A stretch of 64,000 nucleotides of DNA from the NCBI GenBank assembly GCA_900618425.1, contig UZAN01039950.1:1-64000 (forward strand). Reading direction: 5' to 3'. The position numbers and the translations under genes were made by a program. Of this stretch, positions 23,937 through 34,885 are shown piece after piece (the stretch's first letter is position 1; each line of letters opens with the position of its first letter). The notes under the pieces are model-generated. The model did no database searches and was not told the origin of the DNA. It saw only the letters and a list, made by a program, of their open reading frames with translations. The DNA is from Echinostoma caproni. Taxonomy: Eukaryota > Platyhelminthes > Trematoda > Plagiorchiida > Echinostomatidae.

Positions 23937-24234
23937 TCGCGATAAACATGGGAACACACGAGCGTTCGATAGGCATATTCAGATCAACTTCATAGCAAAA
24001 AGACCCCAGCGCAACAAGCCACGCCAAAATGCACACACACATTGTGGCAAACTAAAAAACGCGACAATTTTGGCGTACAACCGAGCATCTGATGCAAAAC
24101 AAACGCTTCCTCCAAGAAGGCGAATTTCGTATCCAACCACCCCGGTTGTTCGAACTGCAGGAGAACGGCCAATTTTCTTTAGACAACACCAGGAAAACCA
24201 TAACAACAAAAAACCAATGTTTGTTTTGATATAG
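23937..24234 (+). CDS. Candidate exon or chance frame, basic protein of unknown function
   Basis: An open frame follows a pyrimidine-rich possible acceptor (gcttttatttcaag) and runs to TAG at 24232-24234. The peptide is basic and polar (DRDKHGNTRAFDRHIQ, KRPQRNKPRQNAHTH, TLPPRRRISYPTTPVV). It is one of the longer non-TE frames here, about 100 codons. The minus strand is also open across the same bases, which makes chance plausible. No domain was recognised. Confidence 0.25.
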
Positions 24235-24393
24235 ATATAAAATCAAAACAGATGGTTGGATTGGAATTCGTTTGTGGATGCGGTTGCTTTCTTTTATGGG
24301 AATTGGTCTCCATCGAAGCAATGTGCGTGAGTGTGCTTGTGTGAAAACAATCGTTCCGTTCACGATGCGGTAGCGATTCATTGATCTGCTGCA

Positions 24394-24603
24394 GGAAACT
24401 ATCGCCTTTTGCCAAATACGGACTTTGAAAAATATCGATTATTTGCAGTTTGCGATTTTGTTCAGCCGGCGAGTAGCCCAAACGGATATAAATTTTTGTG
24501 TAAGGCTGACTTGCTGCTTCACAGTGTATTCTCAGATGATGAACATTGTTTGCGTGGCTATATGCGCGTCATTGTGATCCAAGCGGGTCGCTCATTGAGA
24601 TAG
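24394..24603 (+). CDS. Candidate terminal exon, unknown protein
   Basis: A possible acceptor (ttgatctgctgcag) is followed at once by an open frame to the TAG at 24601-24603, about 69 codons. The peptide (NYRLLPNTDFEKYRLFAVC, then SSPNGYKFLCKADLLLHSVF and CLRGYMRVIVIQAGRSLR) has a balanced globular composition with regular spacing of hydrophobics and four cysteines. I recognise no family. If real, it would be a last coding exon. Its neighbours at 23937-24234 and 25287-25449 are on the same strand, but a shared transcript cannot be shown. Confidence 0.35.
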   Translation, partial: GNYRLLPNTDFEKYRLFAVCDFVQPASSPNGYKFLCKADLLLHSVFSDDEHCLRGYMRVIVIQAGRSLR

Positions 24604-25286
24604 GGAGAGAATTTACTTTCACATATGTTCGCTGAGTAGCTACCAATGAAGATTTGCTCTGCACTTTACCATATTTATCTTAGAAAAAGTCCACCGACCA
24701 ACTTACAGAAAATGGTCAATTTGGGGAACTCACAAAAATCCAACCTGAAATATTTGGGACATTAAACGAACTGGACTCTTACTTCATGTTTATTCGGTGT
24801 TTGATCATGTGATTCAGCCATTGATTTTAAGGAGGAGCAAAACACCGGCGGGCTTTGAAAAAAGTAGTCATATGTGTGTGCTCAATATGAAATTAAACAT
24901 GTCCTACGACTGCCATGCACTTACGATAACTACTCAGTGCAATTCATCATTCCTCAAACCCACAGTAAAACAGGCTGATCATAAACCCGAATGATAATTG
25001 CAATGTGGATGATAAAACATTAGGCTCCATCGAGATCAAAAATGATTATTATGAGCATCGCAGATATCACTACTAGTATGCGCCCTTTAATCGACTCGAT
25101 CACATCTACATACACCCCGTCACTTTTCAGTTTTTGCCGTTTTCACTCATTGCCAGCAGGACGTGCTTACTCACGCAATCACATAGTTTATCTTAAACCC
25201 GCCAGTAATTTTTTGTCAGTTTGTTCGATTGCACCGTCCCGTGGAGTCTGAAAAAGTCCAGCGCGCACGCTGTACGTCGCTCGTAG

Positions 25287-25449
25287 TGAAGAACCTCTGA
25301 AAAAATTACCGTATTTATTGATTCGAACTGACTATCCCTCGGATCTCACACACAATCTTCAGTTCATCGATTCAACCATTCACTCGGAAGCACTAAACTC
25401 CAGTTTGGCTCTTATTAGAGCTCATCAGTATTGCATATCCACCTACCCG
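25287..25449 (+). CDS. Candidate internal exon, unknown protein
   Basis: A possible acceptor (gtcgctcgtag) and a possible donor (ccg then gtaaat at 25450) bound 163 nt: one leading base plus 54 open codons. The peptide starts EEPLKKLPYLLIRTDYPSDL and continues FIDSTIHSEALNSSLALIRA, then HQYCISTYP. The frame also stays open beyond the donor to 25578, so the donor is not proven. No domain was recognised. Confidence 0.33.
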
Positions 25450-25799
25450 GTAAATGAGAAAATTACCGTATTCATTGGCCCTTCTTGTACAAAGTCTGAT
25501 TTGCAGTTCGTTTATACCTATAAGTGCCTCTCTGTGATTGGAATTGCACACGTCGTTGGAAACTTTCAATCAGCTTAACGCGTTTTTTCTTTAATATGAC
25601 CGATCTTCATCCTTTTTCCATAGGAGGCGATTTTACAGAGCAATCACAAATCATTCGACTCTATTTTGCTCCGTACTATTTGCAAAAGTTTCTCCAACGA
25701 CCACTTTTAATCATGTTTAAAACTAATATTGTTAGATTTTGGTTTCGCAGCTTCTCGTACATCAACATTTCTCCACCCCTTCCCCTTTATGTATTTTAA

Positions 25800-25975
25800 C
25801 TTCACATCTTTTTATTGAATGCACAATGATACAATTTTCAGAAGGTGGAAAGCGGTGAATCAAAGGGCTACCATGGGGAAAGTCAGGGCGTTGCTGGTGG
25901 GGTTTGAACACACGTCCCCCGAGGTGATAATTTGGTGACATTACCAACGAGCCACCAACTCTTCTCAGAACCGGA
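25800..25975 (-). mobile_element. SINE family A copy
   Basis: Read on the minus strand it has a GTTGGTGGCTCGTTGGTAA head (A-box-like), AAATTATCACC, the B-box-like GTGTTCAAACCCC, then CCTGACTTTCCCCAT, a GGTAGCCCTTTGATTC block, CTTCTGAAAATTGTATCATT and the end TTCAATAAAAAG. Order and sequence match the plus-strand copy at 29311-29490. This makes family A the most abundant SINE seen here. The copy looks close to full length. Confidence 0.8.
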
Positions 25976-26079
25976 AAAATTATACTTTTCCTATTCGCTG
26001 GTATTCACAGATGTCCCGTGTTTTACTCAGACTCCATAATTTCTGTTACCCGGGTAGAACTGTGTATTTGTCCAGCCTT

Positions 26080-26520
26080 AGGATAACCTCTCCGCAACCC
26101 AATCGGTTGTGAAGATAAAAGAAAGTTTCACACAAGTCCCATAACCTCGGGTTGAGCAGAGCGGAATGCTACCAGGTGCGTCCCCGGGTTGCGGATAAGG
26201 GAACACCTTCACAGAAGAAGGTTAGCTGTTAATAATTTATGGCATACCGCAAAACATAAGCAGTAGAAAATAAGCAGCGGATGGACTACCAGGGTGTGGC
26301 GGGTTTCAGGCTGGTCATCTGTCTTCTGCTCAAAAGCCGTATATGACTGTCGCATGACAAAGGTCGATATGAATGACCTTTAACAACTAACGTCATTGAC
26401 TCCTTCAATTCCGGGCGAGGGATTACTTCTGTCGTACCGAACGCCCAAGGAACTTCATGAGCATGCCTGGAGCCGGTTTATCCTTTCCAAGAATCCAGCC
26501 GCGGTACAGTAAAGTAAGTC
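26080..26520. other. GC-richer segment, possible repeat remnant
   Basis: Contains GGTGCGTCCCCGGGTTGCGG, a CCAGGGTGTGGCGGG stretch and a CCGGGCGAGGGATTACTTC stretch in otherwise AT-rich DNA. There is no long open frame. The composition and style suggest a TE untranslated region. A weak resemblance to 58.2-58.3 kb is not convincing. Confidence 0.25.
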
Positions 26521-29310
26521 CCATAACGCCTCAGTTCGCAGACACATTTTTAAGCCTGTTAAAACTCTAATACAAAATTATTTCTCAATCGGATTCTGAT
26601 GAGTGGAAATAGCCAGCACGGATGCCAAGGCATCGAATTTGTCTGTGGTAAAAACAAAATACGATCGGAAATGGAGGTCAACATTGAGTCTGTGAATATC
26701 GCATTCAGTGCCGACTGGTCATACAACCTTGGATTATCAACCATACACACGGTTAACTATAGATTCCCAGAAGAAAGTTTTTGAGCATGGAGTCTGAATG
26801 ATGGTCCAAACAGATCACTATCGCAAGCGTTTCGTTCACGGTGTTGTCCGCAAACTTTGAATGCACCAGGTCGGTTGTCCCACTGTACAACTACCTGGCA
26901 TTTAAAAGTAGGGAGACTTAGTTGACTACAACCATAAAACAACGGACCAGTTCAAAACTGACTGATTTGCTTTTTCTGATACTCTGAAGAAAGAAATCAA
27001 AATGATCACATTTCCTTGAAGATAATACAATTTGTCTAATGACAGAAGAAACAGAGAAACCCAAACTCGGCACGAACACCTGTGTCGTAAGCTCGTTTTC
27101 TGTGATTGGAAACTTATATTACCAGATTATAGATTGATAGGTGCGAGAGACTGTGAGTGGATTAAGCGGTTTACTGTTTGAAACAATGTATTTCCCTAAA
27201 CCAATTGTAAAGTTTAAGAAAAGAATAAAACATTTAGTGAAAATGGTGGTGAGTATTGTGTTTTGTTCGGTATCCATTCACCAGTCAAGTAAAAGACTTG
27301 CTTGATGAACCCCCAAAAGCTGAATATTGAGCAACCACATGGTCGACCAACAATAATCAATCACAATTACACCAGAATTGTGGGAACCAAGGGCGAACAA
27401 AACAATTCACCATGAGTAAGTTCCGTTCAGAAGTGATGAGTTCTGGGTCGACAGGAAATCGAGTAAGGTAGGGCACCACAGAAGACCGATAGGTGGTCGT
27501 ACGAGCAAATATACAATTAAATCGGGACCGATTGGGATAAGATGACTCACTTTGTAAGATCTTGGTGTAATAGATGTGATAGTTTGTTTATGATTCTTGT
27601 GGATAATGAAAAGCATGACAGTGTATGTTGTGAAAAGATAAAGTGACAGCAAACTTCACGTGAAATACCGCTTCTTCTTGATAGGTAGCTAATGATCTGG
27701 AAAGCAATTTGAAGCCTTTCTTGAGCATCCCTTGGAAGAATCCAGCGGAGCAGTACAACCATAGAGGTGTTGTGAGTTACAACTCACACGTTTGAGTTGC
27801 TCGCAAAAGGATGTGATTGACAGTTCCTTTCAACGATCAAAAATAAACAACACAACTTACAGTGAATTGCTGTCCCCCAAAGAATAACTACGAACTATTC
27901 CATTCATTACTCTCTGTGCTGACGGGAATCTTGATGGCATATGTCAAATGAGACATCTTGTTATATGTATGCCAAATTATCGATGTCATAACTGTACTAT
28001 ACAATAAACGACGTTCCTCGACCGGGCACAACATTCTGGACCTACAACAAGGCGTAATACAAGCAAAACGAAACCGGACAGTTTTTTCAGGTTTAGAGCA
28101 TAAAATGATAATTTGCTGGCCTTTCCAAATACAGAAATAACTTGGTCAAACCAGCATTAATTTCGGCAGTTTAACACACCAGGATGCCTAACATCTAGGG
28201 GTTGGATAATAGTATCAGCGTTCATTTCTAACGTGAGACAGAAGTCTACGAGATTTGCATAATGAGTCCCCTGCGAAGTGAGAACGGCATTTATACACAT
28301 TTAAACGGATTGAGCGTTAAGTTATATGCACCGGTCCACTCAGCACGGCTTGAAAGGCCGAACTGTAGGATGAACGTGACAGACGTATCAGAGCGGGCGA
28401 TTCTGACCACAAAATTATCCGCCTAATTCTTAAGTAAGGAATTCGGAAAAGTAAGCATGGATGCAAAGAAAAACGAGAACGCGAAGTCACCCTGTAATAA
28501 ACCTAGTGTAAAAAATAAGAGTGATCACGAGAGACCAAGGTAACGTGTAAACTGTGCTCGAACTGTTAAATAGTTTGTGAGTGCTCAAAAGATTAAAACG
28601 TGCATACTCTGAATAACTCAAATTCTCGGTCAGATTAACCCGGCAGGGGTGAGGTTGCAGTCACGAGTTTTCTCACGACAAATAGAGCTAAATGTCTTGA
28701 CTTAGTATGCAACATGCGGTTACATTGCTTCATTGATGACAATCAGAATGTACTCTGTCATTCGTTGGGCTAAACATCAATCCATTTGGACCCGGTTAAT
28801 AACGCAGCTGGTGCCAGTAAAACTGTGGATAAAGTGTGAATCATTTAGATCATCAAAGTGCTTAGAAGGTCTATGGGAGCACAACCATTTATTACATGAC
28901 AGTGGCCTCTAATATATGTGCAACTGCTGTAAACTTATTTAAATTGTGAAACCTCTGAAGAAGTGTTTCACATTCAGTCTTCTGGCAAAGCGACTTAAGG
29001 GAATTTCGTTCCTGTCGCCTCAAAAGATGGTATGATATTATTCACTGTGACGCCGTAATGAGTAAATCGCTGTAGGTCAATGTTTGGCCTAAAACGTTAA
29101 TAACAGAAGAGTATTAGTAGTAGTAGTCGATTGGGGTAAAGCTCGAATCACCGAGAAAACAAAACGTTGCAGTCAACAATACACGACAGTATACCGCGAA
29201 AATTAGAATGAATCTCTAGAATATGAACCACTGACATTTGTGCTTGTATTACTGTAATTAATGGAGCGCTGGAAATCAGACTTCACTTAGACAGCTGTCC
29301 AGGTTGAGTT
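26521..29310. other. No gene recognised
   Basis: Short unsupported frames only (26559-26750 minus, 27407-27652 minus, 27547-27762 minus). No repeat family or RNA gene was recognised. Confidence 0.45.
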
Positions 29311-29490
29311 GGGCGGTGGTGGCTCGGTGGGAACACCACAAAATTATCACCCCGCAAGGACGTGTGCTCGAATCTCACCACCACCGCCTGACTTTCCCCA
29401 TTGTGTGTGTTGTATGGCAGCCCTTTGATTGACCGCTCCCCCTTCATGAAAATTGTATCATTGTATATTAATAAAAAGAAGGAAAAAGAA
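29311..29490 (+). mobile_element. SINE family A, best-preserved copy
   Basis: The 5' head is tRNA-like. GGCGGTGG (29312-29319) pairs with CCACCGCC (29381-29388). An A-box-like TGGCTCGGTGG starts at 29320, and a B box GTGCTCGAATC lies at 29364-29374. The body carries TGACTTTCCCCATTGTGTG, GGCAGCCCTTTGATTGACCG and CCTTCATGAAAATTGTATC, and it ends TTAATAAAAAGAAGGAAAAAG. Other copies: 5027-5140 (+, partial), 25800-25975 (-), 56130-56290 (+, partial), 59335-59505 (-, divergent). The internal boxes imply RNA polymerase III transcription. The AATAAAAAG end probably corresponds to the tail used for reverse transcription by a partner LINE, which is unknown. Confidence 0.85.
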
Positions 29491-31209
29491 AAACATTTTA
29501 CAGTTTTGAACGAGTACAATTATTGTATTTGCCCAATGAAATTTGAGAGCCGAATCAACAAAGATATCCAGCAGTTTTGGGTTTTGTATTTCGTAGGAAC
29601 TTGATATTTGTCACGTTTCACAAAGCTAAAACCCTAGCTTTCTTGTTCAACTAGCAAGATATGATTATCAGATATAAAGTTTGAAGTAGACAAACATAAA
29701 CAAGTATTTTTCGGAACAATTCTGTAGGAGTGTGTGTGGCATAATCAAATTGTAATGGGTGAAAACTGGGTCCATTATTCTCTCTAGGAATATACACGAT
29801 AAAAGTAGTGTCCAGAAAACGGGCTGCAGCATAATATCCACCAACTGAGAAATTTCTACCAATCAAAATGGGTAAATCGTGGTTTTCCATTTGTGTCCAT
29901 TTTCAGGAATCCTCAACAGATACGATTTTCATAGAAATGTGGAATTTGGATTTATACCTGTAATGGGTTCACTCAAAATTCAGTAAAATGTGACCAACGT
30001 ACATTGAAACATTTCTAAGACAGAAAGTAAAATGAATTAGATAACGCTTTGTGGTGATAAATGGGTAAACACCATGGGATACATATTGACGTTATCCGTG
30101 TAGAAAGCAAGGAACGCGTGTGTCTAAATGCTCAGAAGTACTGATCAACTGTTCTAGCCTTGGCTAAATTACAGCAACACAAATGCACTGACACAACGTG
30201 GGATCGAATCAGGAACCTCACAGGTGGAACACCAGCTCGACGAAATTAACTTCATATTCAGATCAATTCTTCCATTACTATCGTGTAAGAACCAAGCATT
30301 GATGAGAAAAATCGTGACGCGGGTAAGAAGTATACTTTCAACTTCATTTGTCGATCCATGATTGATGTCTTTCTTAGTTTCCTGAGGAAAACGCTAGTAT
30401 CACTGAACAAGTCAAAAACAGTAATTTCATGCTGAGTTCATACTCGGGCTCCGCTGTTTCGATCGAATGCAGTAACCGAGTATAAATGAGAGAAAAATCG
30501 AATTCTGTGTTTTATGACTACGTATCGGTAGGCATCCAGCTGCGCAAAACTTAATATATCATTGCAACCTATCACACCAAAAAGTATGGATAAGATCTTG
30601 CGCTTTGTGATTTATTACCACCTGTCATTCTGTCACTTATCTCAACCCATTTATCGGGGATGCAATGAGGAAAGAGTAGGTTTTGGGTCGGGTATAATCG
30701 ATTTGCCGAAAACGTTTTAGTCCTTTATTATGGAAAGCACGAACTGAGTGATTTGAACACGTCAATGAGGTCTTTACTACCATCTGAGAATACATATAAA
30801 CTACACACTGCGTCGGGGTTTTCAGACCAGCATGAAGGTTTATTTAGTCAATGTGCATAAAACATAAATATCCCGAGTATTGCCAACAGAAATGGGTTTC
30901 AACTTTGGTATCATTATTTGATAATATTCACTGTGAAAGGTGAATTCGTATAGCATGTTCACAAGTGAAAATATGGAAAGGAATTTACTGATGTCCAGCA
31001 CCCAGTTAGAGCTAAACGTGCTGAGCCTGTTTATTATTTTGTTTCTTGGTCATCTACCACATCGCGTTACTTGCGGTTTGATTACATTGGACATGTTATG
31101 CCTATTACCTTCCTCAAAATTTAAAATAATCCATCCAAAAGACACTTCACCATTCAAATGGGATTTCCATTGTGTCCGCATACTATCCTTTATTTGTTTT
31201 AGCAGTTCA
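29491..31209. other. No gene recognised
   Basis: AT-rich. A plus-strand frame at 30940-31317 partly overlaps the downstream end of the minus-strand PLE terminal repeat and has no motif. Nothing else is seen. Confidence 0.4.
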
Positions 31210-31640
31210 CTACGTAAAATACACGGTGGGAGTACTGAGTGCGCACACATTACCATGACAACTACAGCATACCTCAGTATGGGGTTGGTCAGAGGTGTGT
31301 GCGGGAAGGTGACCTGAACAGCTCCATTTGTCTGTTCTTCGAGCTTGGCAATTTGTTTGCAGACGTTTCATCACCAGGCGAGCTGACGTCATCATTGCTT
31401 GTGAAGTGGCAGTGTTCTGCTTCTACCCATTCGTTTATATATGTTTTTCTCTCTGTCTATTTTCGTCCCCTGTTCTCAGTGTGTTCAACTCGGTTCACCG
31501 TCAAACTGGTGCGAGGAGGTGAGGGTGGGAGGGGGAAGTGGTCCTTTCGTCCTGATTGCGGTTTCCGTCCGTTCTCGGATCCTGGCATGACCCTTTTTTG
31601 TTACATCCTTTGGTCCTTCAGTTGCATTGACATGTGATCA
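31210..31640 (-). repeat. Penelope-like element 3' terminal repeat (pseudo-LTR)
   Basis: This follows the PLE endonuclease on the minus strand. Within it the minus strand reads CACTTCACAAGC, then GATGACGTCAGCTCG, then GATGAAACGTCTGCAAACAA, closely matching 17320-17400 (minus). The outer limit near 31210 is uncertain. Plus-strand frames across it (31239-31637, 31328-31522) are shadows. Confidence 0.65.
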
Positions 31641-32060
31641 GGTTCGATGTGCCTGTTTATTGAGTTGACTGAAGAGTGCCAGGCCTCGACAAATTCTCTG
31701 GCGTGTTTTGACCGCGCTTGGTCGATTATTCTCGCTTCACTTGACTTGACTTGAATCGAAGTCAAATTTATATCCTTTTTGATCTTCGTGGAGGTAAATC
31801 AACCATAGTGGGTCATGCCTCCTGACTGCCAATTGGTGTTGACAGGTTTCTCTAAGTTTGTCCAACATAGTCTTTTGGGCAGTTCTTGCAGTTTATTTTG
31901 TAGATGACGCTGCTCTTGTTCTTGGGGTGTGACAGAAGTCTCCTTAGACAAGCAATCGGTTTGTGGGCGACTTGGATTCCATATGATCTGAGCAGTTTTG
32001 CTATCATTTCGGGAAGGACATCAGCTTGATATATATAATTCAAACAGAGTATGTGGATAT
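31641..32060 (-). pseudogene. Penelope-like element: linker and GIY-YIG endonuclease, decayed
   Basis: On the minus strand the order is ADVLPEMIAKLLRSYGIQVA (end of RT/linker), HKPIACLRRLLSHPKNKSS, then SVIYKINCKNCPKDYVGQT, the GIY-YIG start (IY and YVG, with a CxxC between). After a frame change come HQLAVRRHDPLW, GYKFDFDSSQVK, AREFVEAWHSSVNSINRHIE and DPDHMS-like residues, the conserved end of the PLE endonuclease. GIY-YIG is the nuclease that nicks target DNA for PLE integration. The expected catalytic Arg region is altered (LRETCQHQ where LRxRLxEH is usual) and a frame break lies near 31855, so it is inactive. This family differs from the PLE at 34.8-35.5 kb in the CPKDYVGQT signature. 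Confidence 0.8.
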
Positions 32061-32471
32061 TTGTCCGGATATCCTAATGGATAATAATTTATTTTGGTTT
32101 ATTTGAAATGCATGCCAATCAACTTTTAAATCGTTGAATTCATGAGGAGGCAGTTTGAAGATGATTTGATTTGATTTGATCAGGAGTGGTTCGGTTTTGT
32201 TATCAGTAAGTACAGTACAGAGATATAATCCTAATGGGTCATTCACCGTGTTACCATTTGTGACGGTCTGTCCTTTGTTGTTGCCATGCTGCTCGACAGA
32301 CTTGGATGAAAACTCGTTTTGAATGGAAGAAGACAAATCTAATTACAGAATATCACTCCCATTTTTATGTTAGGCTACATGGATTGGATTAGATTACTCA
32401 AACTTTCGGAACTAATATTTGGCCCGTAGAAATGTTTTTTCAGCCTTGTGTTAAATACTAAACAAATAGTT
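32061..32471. other. No gene recognised
   Basis: The minus-strand frame 32040-32336 may hold decayed PLE RT upstream of the endonuclease, but no RT motif is visible. A short GATTT repeat lies at 32160-32180. Confidence 0.35.
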
Positions 32472-32690
32472 GTTTGGCAGATTTGAAGTTTGTATGTCGA
32501 TTATGAAAAGTACAGTAGCCTCGGTGCGATTCGAACCCACGCATGGACACCGCCTACGCTTTGTACGCGGACGCTCTACCAGCTGAGCTACGAGGCCACA
32601 CCGANTTTTCACATTCGAATTTACCCATTCAACTTACAGAAGCATGTGCCATCCACCAGTTAGCATGTAAGCCGACTGCCTCGATAGGCT
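32472..32690 (-). mobile_element. SINE family B copy
   Basis: On the minus strand the order is one 60-bp module (CGAGGCAGTCGGCTTACATG, then CTAACTGGTGGATGG), spacer with AATTCGAATGTGAAAA, then the tRNA-like head GCCTCGTAGCTCAGCTGGTA with B box GGTTCGAATC, closing CACCGAGGC. It ends with the tail CTACTGTACTTTTCATAATC, then GACATACAAACTTC. It matches 5241-5590 but carries one module instead of three. One N lies at 32605. The A and B boxes are better preserved here than at 5.5 kb (TAGCTCAGCTGG). Confidence 0.8.
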
Positions 32691-32735
32691 ACTGAAATTT
32701 TCACAATCGACATACAAACTTCAAATCTGCCAAAC
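32687..32735 (+). repeat. Inverted copy of the SINE B tail next to an assembly gap
   Basis: GGCTACTGAAATTTTCACAA and the following bases, ending in CTGCCAAAC, form an inverted copy of 32472-32520 with about three mismatches over 49 bp. A SINE B tail therefore faces the 5' end of the complete SINE B copy and runs straight into the N gap. Confidence 0.8.
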
Positions 32736-33728
32736 NNNNNNNNNNNNNNNNNNNNNNNNNNNNNNNNNNNNNNNNNNNNNNNNNNNNNNNNNNNNNNNNN
32801 NNNNNNNNNNNNNNNNNNNNNNNNNNNNNNNNNNNNNNNNNNNNNNNNNNNNNNNNNNNNNNNNNNNNNNNNNNNNNNNNNNNNNNNNNNNNNNNNNNNN
32901 NNNNNNNNNNNNNNNNNNNNNNNNNNNNNNNNNNNNNNNNNNNNNNNNNNNNNNNNNNNNNNNNNNNNNNNNNNNNNNNNNNNNNNNNNNNNNNNNNNNN
33001 NNNNNNNNNNNNNNNNNNNNNNNNNNNNNNNNNNNNNNNNNNNNNNNNNNNNNNNNNNNNNNNNNNNNNNNNNNNNNNNNNNNNNNNNNNNNNNNNNNNN
33101 NNNNNNNNNNNNNNNNNNNNNNNNNNNNNNNNNNNNNNNNNNNNNNNNNNNNNNNNNNNNNNNNNNNNNNNNNNNNNNNNNNNNNNNNNNNNNNNNNNNN
33201 NNNNNNNNNNNNNNNNNNNNNNNNNNNNNNNNNNNNNNNNNNNNNNNNNNNNNNNNNNNNNNNNNNNNNNNNNNNNNNNNNNNNNNNNNNNNNNNNNNNN
33301 NNNNNNNNNNNNNNNNNNNNNNNNNNNNNNNNNNNNNNNNNNNNNNNNNNNNNNNNNNNNNNNNNNNNNNNNNNNNNNNNNNNNNNNNNNNNNNNNNNNN
33401 NNNNNNNNNNNNNNNNNNNNNNNNNNNNNNNNNNNNNNNNNNNNNNNNNNNNNNNNNNNNNNNNNNNNNNNNNNNNNNNNNNNNNNNNNNNNNNNNNNNN
33501 NNNNNNNNNNNNNNNNNNNNNNNNNNNNNNNNNNNNNNNNNNNNNNNNNNNNNNNNNNNNNNNNNNNNNNNNNNNNNNNNNNNNNNNNNNNNNNNNNNNN
33601 NNNNNNNNNNNNNNNNNNNNNNNNNNNNNNNNNNNNNNNNNNNNNNNNNNNNNNNNNNNNNNNNNNNNNNNNNNNNNNNNNNNNNNNNNNNNNNNNNNNN
33701 NNNNNNNNNNNNNNNNNNNNNNNNNNNN
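32736..33728. other. Assembly gap (993 N)
   Basis: A run of N beginning exactly at the end of the inverted SINE B tail, suggesting that the repeat blocked the assembly. Confidence 0.99.
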
Positions 33729-34079
33729 TTTTCCCCGATGGTCAAGAATCCTATGGTCATCTGAGATCAGAAATAGCCATGTTTGTTTGACAAGTGTGCT
33801 GCAGTTTCAATAGCGGCGCCACAGACTGGACCATCCTTATTGAGAACACGGCAGTTAAAGCGATCAGCGGGTTTGGGGTACAAGTGAAACGTAAATCAGA
33901 TGCATTTCTGAATGTGTCCTGAGCAAAGTAAAAGTACCATATCGGGGGCGGTGTCGGCGAACCGGGCTCAAGAAAATTACTTTTCAAATGGATGGGATGA
34001 TGTTGAGTACGGTAAAAAGGAATTCATGGATAAAATCCAGGAAATGAACCACGACCGGTTTGCGTGAGTAGTATGTGTT
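33729..34079. other. No gene recognised
   Basis: A minus-strand frame (33757-33987) has no recognisable motif. Nothing else is seen. Confidence 0.4.
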
Positions 34080-34400
34080 GTGGCCTGCGGTCGAGTGAAA
34101 CGTTTATCGTGCATCNTGCATCACGTGTTTGACCGTTGCGGCCTGCCACCACACGCACGGACGCACGTCATGCGGACTTACCCTGTTACAAGGTCGATCC
34201 ACCTCAGCGAATCAGAGGTCAGTATTGATCTCTCCTCATTGATTGGTGCGTTGACTGCCCAGCGTGATGACACTCCTTTTGGTAAGACTTGCGCCAGTTC
34301 TGTGCCTGCCTGTCTGCGTGTTGACGCACTGCTTGCTCACCGGCTTACGGACCGGCTACGTTTGCGTTTACATACTGGAAATATAATTACTACTTAATTC
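34080..34400 (+). other. GC-rich open stretch of unknown nature
   Basis: Markedly GC-richer than its surroundings and open for 105 codons on the plus strand (peptides VSIDLSSLIGALTAQRDDTP and FGKTCASSVPACLRVDALLA). The start codon is not ATG, and one N lies at 34116. It directly precedes the inverted-repeat PLE. It could be a fragment of another TE (for example an LTR or internal region) or an exon; I cannot identify it. Confidence 0.25.
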
Positions 34401-34478
34401 ACTACTTGCGTACTTACTGACTCATACGGGATACAGCAGTATGTGCGCACAATGAAACGATTGTTGGATTTCCAAGGC

Positions 34479-34885
34479 ATTGATATTGGCCATCAAGTTC
34501 GCGTGCTCTCAATCAGCTGTCTACACACATTAAATAGGTCAAATTTTGTCACAAGAATACCATATATGGACATTTACACAAGTACATGGGGTCAAGCAGA
34601 AGGCACCGGGTGGTTGAGTCATTACCGAAGTCATTTGGGTTTGGGTGAAAGAGGAGGGGGATGTTAGCATAGAAACAGTTGCTTAATGGGAAGCGATTAG
34701 TAATGGTGGAAAGAGAGTTAGACATGGTTACGTAATACGGGAAAGGTGCAACCAGAAATGAATTCGAAAAGACGTAGAAAGTTAACCGAGTCAAAAATTG
34801 GTCAATTTAGTAGGTCAAAGAGGGTTACGTAATACGAGAATGAGCAGGGAGAAGTGTTAACGATGATGTAAGAGAACGGTTGAGA
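34479..34885 (+). repeat. Left arm of a 407-bp inverted repeat around a PLE endonuclease
   Basis: By eye this arm is identical over its full length to the reverse complement of 35505-35911. It begins ATTGATATTGGCCATCAAG and ends GAGAACGGTTGAGA. An 81-codon frame is identical in both arms (34549-34794 minus, 35596-35841 plus), which confirms the identity. The last part of the endonuclease frame (34802-34885) runs into this arm. Inverted terminal repeats are known in Penelope-like elements. Confidence 0.9.

Noticed and set aside
31239..31637. 132-codon plus-strand frame
   Set aside because: It lies antisense to the PLE terminal repeat and has no recognisable domain.
34549..34794. 81-codon protein present twice (34549-34794 minus and 35596-35841 plus)
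   Set aside because: Both are the same strand of the inverted repeat arm. The duplication is explained by the repeat, and the peptide has no motif.
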